In this document: in pieces, positions 5,594 through 7,560 of the stretch | Numbering within the stretch: the first letter of the stretch is position 1 | Layout: each line of letters begins with the position of its first letter | Assembly (NCBI GenBank): GCA_001805005.1 | Contig: MHDO01000063.1 | Location: forward strand, 1 to 7,560 | From: Nitrospinae bacterium RIFCSPLOWO2_12_39_16 | GTDB taxonomy: Bacteria; Nitrospinota; Nitrospinia; UBA9942 | Direction: 5' to 3' | Length of the DNA: 7,560 nt | Notes under the pieces: generated by a model | What the model was told of the DNA's origin: nothing | Seen by the model: the letters and a program-made list of their open reading frames with translations, nothing else | The model's database searches: none | Made by a program: the position numbers and the translations under genes

Positions 5594-5833
5594 TCACACC
5601 TCCTCTTCTTTTGCCTTTCTGACGGCATCTAATCGTGCTAAAAGTTCTTTCTCCTGCCTATTGTATTCCTCCTCGTTTATTTGGTCCAATTCAAAGTTAA
5701 GCTGTAATTCCATAAGCTTCTCTTTTATCAGCCCTTCATCGGAAAATTCCTTTTCCGCGACCTCATAGATTTTCTTACCTATCCAGATTACGCCTTTTAA
5801 CGGTGCAAGAAATATGTCGTCGATCAAAAACAT
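5594..5833 (-). CDS. gvpG: Gas vesicle protein GvpG
   Basis: A 79-residue protein, normal in length for GvpG. The N-terminus MFLIDDIFLAPLKGVIWIGK (1-20) is the family hallmark: a hydrophobic start with the LAPLKG turn. It is followed by a charged helical region (LIKEKLMELQLNFELDQINE, then EEYNRQEKELLARLDAVRKA). GvpG is a small accessory protein that interacts with other minor Gvp proteins during assembly. The ATG is 1 nt after the gvpF stop, and AGGGAA in the end of gvpF may serve as a weak Shine-Dalgarno sequence. The end of the gene carries the ribosome binding site of gvpO. Confidence 0.9.
   Translation of the reverse strand: MFLIDDIFLAPLKGVIWIGKKIYEVAEKEFSDEGLIKEKLMELQLNFELDQINEEEYNRQEKELLARLDAVRKAKEEEV
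5599..5604 (-). promoter_or_regulatory. Ribosome binding site that sets the gvpO start
   Basis: AGGAGG lies within the last codons of gvpG, 7 nt before the ATG at 5591. Its spacing favours that ATG over the GTG six bases upstream. Confidence 0.8.
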
Positions 5834-5834
5834 T

Positions 5835-6605
5835 TTAGTATTTCCCTGTTTCTATCACTAAATTCACAAAATTAAATGGCGGCAGCGTGCCCACATATTT
5901 AAATTTTATTTTATCTCCGGATTTGTCTGCGAGGGCCTGAACGTTTTGGTCAAATTCTGCTTCTCTACATTTTTCTACCAGGAAGGCGGCACTTATAATC
6001 ATCAGCTCGCCATAGGGAGTATTGACCTTCGTATCTTGGCTCAGCGGTGAGAGCGTATTTAAAATCTCTCCCTTATAGATATCTTTCTCTTTTTGCAAGA
6101 CGGCTTCGACCTTTTTGCCGACTTCCATGCGTTGATAGTAGGTCTTTGCCGGAGGCTCGGACGATATTGCTGCTTTAAGCCTCCCGATATCTTCGTATTT
6201 CTCCAATATCTCTTTGTATATTATCTCTTCTTTAAATATCGCTTTTAGTCCAAGCTCTTTTTTGCCTTCCATATTTTTTAATAAATCAATGAATCTATCA
6301 TGCTCTTTTTCTAATATCTTTTTTACTTTATCTTCATCTTCGGCAATTGTGGCGAATCTAACAGGCAAAACCGTATAACTCCTCATTACCTCTTCAATGG
6401 CTCGCTCATGAGGAATTAAATTTTCTCTTGAAACAGGATATTTTTTAATTGGAGAATTGCTCACCACCGCAGCAATATCATTAAAGCAAATGGAGTATAG
6501 CTCATCGCCTCTTCCGCCAATACCCAATGGGCCAAAGGATTGAGATTGATTTAACTCAATTATACAGTAGATATATTTACCTTCTTTCAAAATAACATTT
6601 CCCAT
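5835..6605 (-). CDS. gvpF: Gas vesicle protein GvpF (GvpF/GvpL family)
   Basis: A 256-residue GvpF/L protein. Landmarks are KYIYCIIEL (10-18), PHERAIEEVMRSYTVLPVRF (65-84) with FATIAED after it, KKELGLKAIF (115-124), AAISSEPPAKTYYQRM in the middle, and GTLPPFNFVN near the end (239-248). In solved GvpF structures the N-terminal domain is an alpha/beta fold and the C-terminal region is helical. The protein sits on the gas-facing side of the shell or helps nucleation. It and the second paralogue (4484-5308) share the same landmarks but are clearly diverged. The ATG is 36 nt after the actin-like gene, with a conserved-looking hairpin in that gap; the upstream ribosome binding site is weak (GAGAG, 9 nt away). 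gvpG follows after 1 nt. Confidence 0.92.
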   Translation of the reverse strand: MGNVILKEGKYIYCIIELNQSQSFGPLGIGGRGDELYSICFNDIAAVVSNSPIKKYPVSRENLIPHERAIEEVMRSYTVLPVRFATIAEDEDKVKKILEKEHDRFIDLLKNMEGKKELGLKAIFKEEIIYKEILEKYEDIGRLKAAISSEPPAKTYYQRMEVGKKVEAVLQKEKDIYKGEILNTLSPLSQDTKVNTPYGELMIISAAFLVEKCREAEFDQNVQALADKSGDKIKFKYVGTLPPFNFVNLVIETGKY

Positions 6606-6621
6606 TTATTTTTACTCTCAT

Positions 6622-6652
6622 CCCATAAGTAAGGGAGTTCCTTACTTACGGG
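6622..6652 (-). promoter_or_regulatory. RNA hairpin at the actin-like/gvpF junction
   Basis: CCCATAAGTAAGG (6622-6634) and CCTTACTTACGGG (6640-6652) are inverted around a 5-nt loop. In minus-strand RNA all 13 pairs form, with one being G-U, while in plus-strand RNA that pair is an A-C mismatch. This points to function in the operon transcript. The hairpin includes the stop codon of the actin-like gene and ends 16 nt before gvpF. No U-tract follows, so it is more likely a processing, stability or partial attenuation element than a full terminator. Confidence 0.65.
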
Positions 6653-7560
6653 ACTCATCAGCGCTGGCTGCGACTAATGCGCCTTTAGCTACGCTCCTTA
6701 GCGGCTGAGATGCCATTCTTACTGAGCCGACCGGGATGGGTAGCTTTAGCCGGTCTAAAATTTGTTTAAACCTGCCTGAGAACCCTTTGGGAAGCGAAGT
6801 GCCGCCTGAAAGGATAATACTTATGGGCTTGGTAATCCTCGGTAATCTTCTTGCCTTGACAAACTCTTGTTTTATATTTTCAATTACATACTCTATTAAG
6901 TGATTGTAATAAATTGATAAAGCGCTTTCAATCTTGCTTAAACCTTCTTCCTTGCTTAAATCCAAGGATGATTCTTTTATTGCCGAGACCCTGCTCGCTG
7001 TCTCATCCACCGCCATAGCCACTTGCTGGTCAATCCAATCTCCTGACTTAGCGACAGAAAACTTAAAAATCGGCACAGACATAAAACTTAAACAGACATT
7101 GACCATCCCACCGCCAAAGGAAAGGCCAATTCCCGTAAAATCTTCCTCAGCTAACTCAGATAAGATAATGGCATGACCCTCATTTATCGGCTTGGGACTA
7201 TATCCTAATGTCTTTAAGAATCCTTCAATCATCTTTATATGATATAGGACGTTGAAATCCGCGTCCATGGGTTCGCCGGGAACAGAAAAATAGACTATCT
7301 CGCCTTTGTGAGCAGGCTCGCCTATGACGCTTTTTATCAATAATTCTACTATAGGAAGGGCTTCTTTCTCTGTCGGGCTTATTACGCCTTTACTTAAGGG
7401 CCTTCGTGTATCTTTATTAAACATATTAGCAAACTGTAATGCCTCATCGCCTACTACATAAAGATTTTCTTCTTTGATAATATATTTTACCTTGTAGTTA
7501 TCAAGGATCTTCTTGGTAAAATCAGTATGCTCCACCCCGAAGAAGGCGTTCCTCTGCGAC
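6642..7560 (-). CDS. Actin/FtsA/Hsp70-superfamily ATPase, 5'-partial
   Basis: The last 305 codons of a gene whose reading frame runs off the right edge. The first in-window residues are SQRNAFFGVEHTDF; a GTG at 7535 is possible but is probably an internal valine, since the frame and the sequence continue past it. The actin-fold phosphate-2 motif is FTGIGLSFGGGMVNV (141-155), the linker has INEGHAI and later GDWID (173-177), and the adenosine motif is LSGGTSLPKGF (250-260). The phosphate-1 D-x-G motif would lie upstream. Members include filament-forming ParM/MamK-type, FtsA/PilM-type and Hsp70-type proteins, and I cannot assign this one to a specific subfamily. The same orientation and a 36-nt gap to gvpF make it likely to be cotranscribed with the gas vesicle genes. 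It could position vesicles or act as a chaperone; this is inference. Confidence 0.85.
   Translation of the reverse strand, partial: SQRNAFFGVEHTDFTKKILDNYKVKYIIKEENLYVVGDEALQFANMFNKDTRRPLSKGVISPTEKEALPIVELLIKSVIGEPAHKGEIVYFSVPGEPMDADFNVLYHIKMIEGFLKTLGYSPKPINEGHAIILSELAEEDFTGIGLSFGGGMVNVCLSFMSVPIFKFSVAKSGDWIDQQVAMAVDETASRVSAIKESSLDLSKEEGLSKIESALSIYYNHLIEYVIENIKQEFVKARRLPRITKPISIILSGGTSLPKGFSGRFKQILDRLKLPIPVGSVRMASQPLRSVAKGALVAASADESRK

Overview
The window is AT-rich bacterial DNA with tightly packed genes. It has two unlike halves. The left part (1-2409) carries ordinary metabolic genes. The right part (2607-7560) is one long minus-strand run that is clearly most of a gas vesicle (gvp) accessory operon, cut by the right edge of the window. 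I cannot name the organism. The gene content, an orphan intergenic palindromic repeat and the mixed gene order suggest an environmental, possibly uncultured, bacterium rather than a well-known gas-vesicle host.

Layout of the left part. A YjbQ-type secondary thiamine-phosphate synthase gene (1-417, +) is followed by an 80-bp imperfect palindrome built of short repeats (432-511). Next comes a complete arginase gene with all metal ligands (523-1437, +). A short convergent spacer with a weak hairpin separates it from an ATP-grasp ligase-like gene read on the minus strand (1501-2409). This gene has a near-consensus sigma70 promoter whose expected transcription start falls on the ATG, so its mRNA may be leaderless.

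The boundary (2410-2606) is a scar: the first two thirds of an acyl carrier protein gene, including the DSL phosphopantetheine site. It is broken by a one-base frameshift and then cut off, and the ATP-grasp promoter sits directly after it. The start of this ACP remnant directly abuts the last gene of the gas vesicle run, so it was probably once the terminal gene of that operon.

The gas vesicle run, in direction of transcription (right to left), is: actin-like ATPase (partial, 7560-6642), gvpF, gvpG, gvpO, gvpL, gvpS, gvpK, a four-cysteine protein of unknown function, gvpJ, a 227-residue protein of unknown function, then the ACP remnant. Spacings are 1-36 nt or short overlaps, which indicates one operon with translational coupling. 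The order F-G-(O)-L-S-K-(orf)-J parallels the Bacillus megaterium F-G-L-S-K-J block with three changes: gvpO is inserted, a Cys-rich gene sits between K and J, and an actin-like ATPase lies upstream. The main shell gene gvpA and the AAA+ gene gvpN are not in the window and would be expected upstream, past base 7560, or elsewhere. GvpF/L, G, K, S, J and O are minor components or assembly factors of the gas-filled protein shell. The actin-like ATPase and the two unknown proteins are the least explained and most interesting members.
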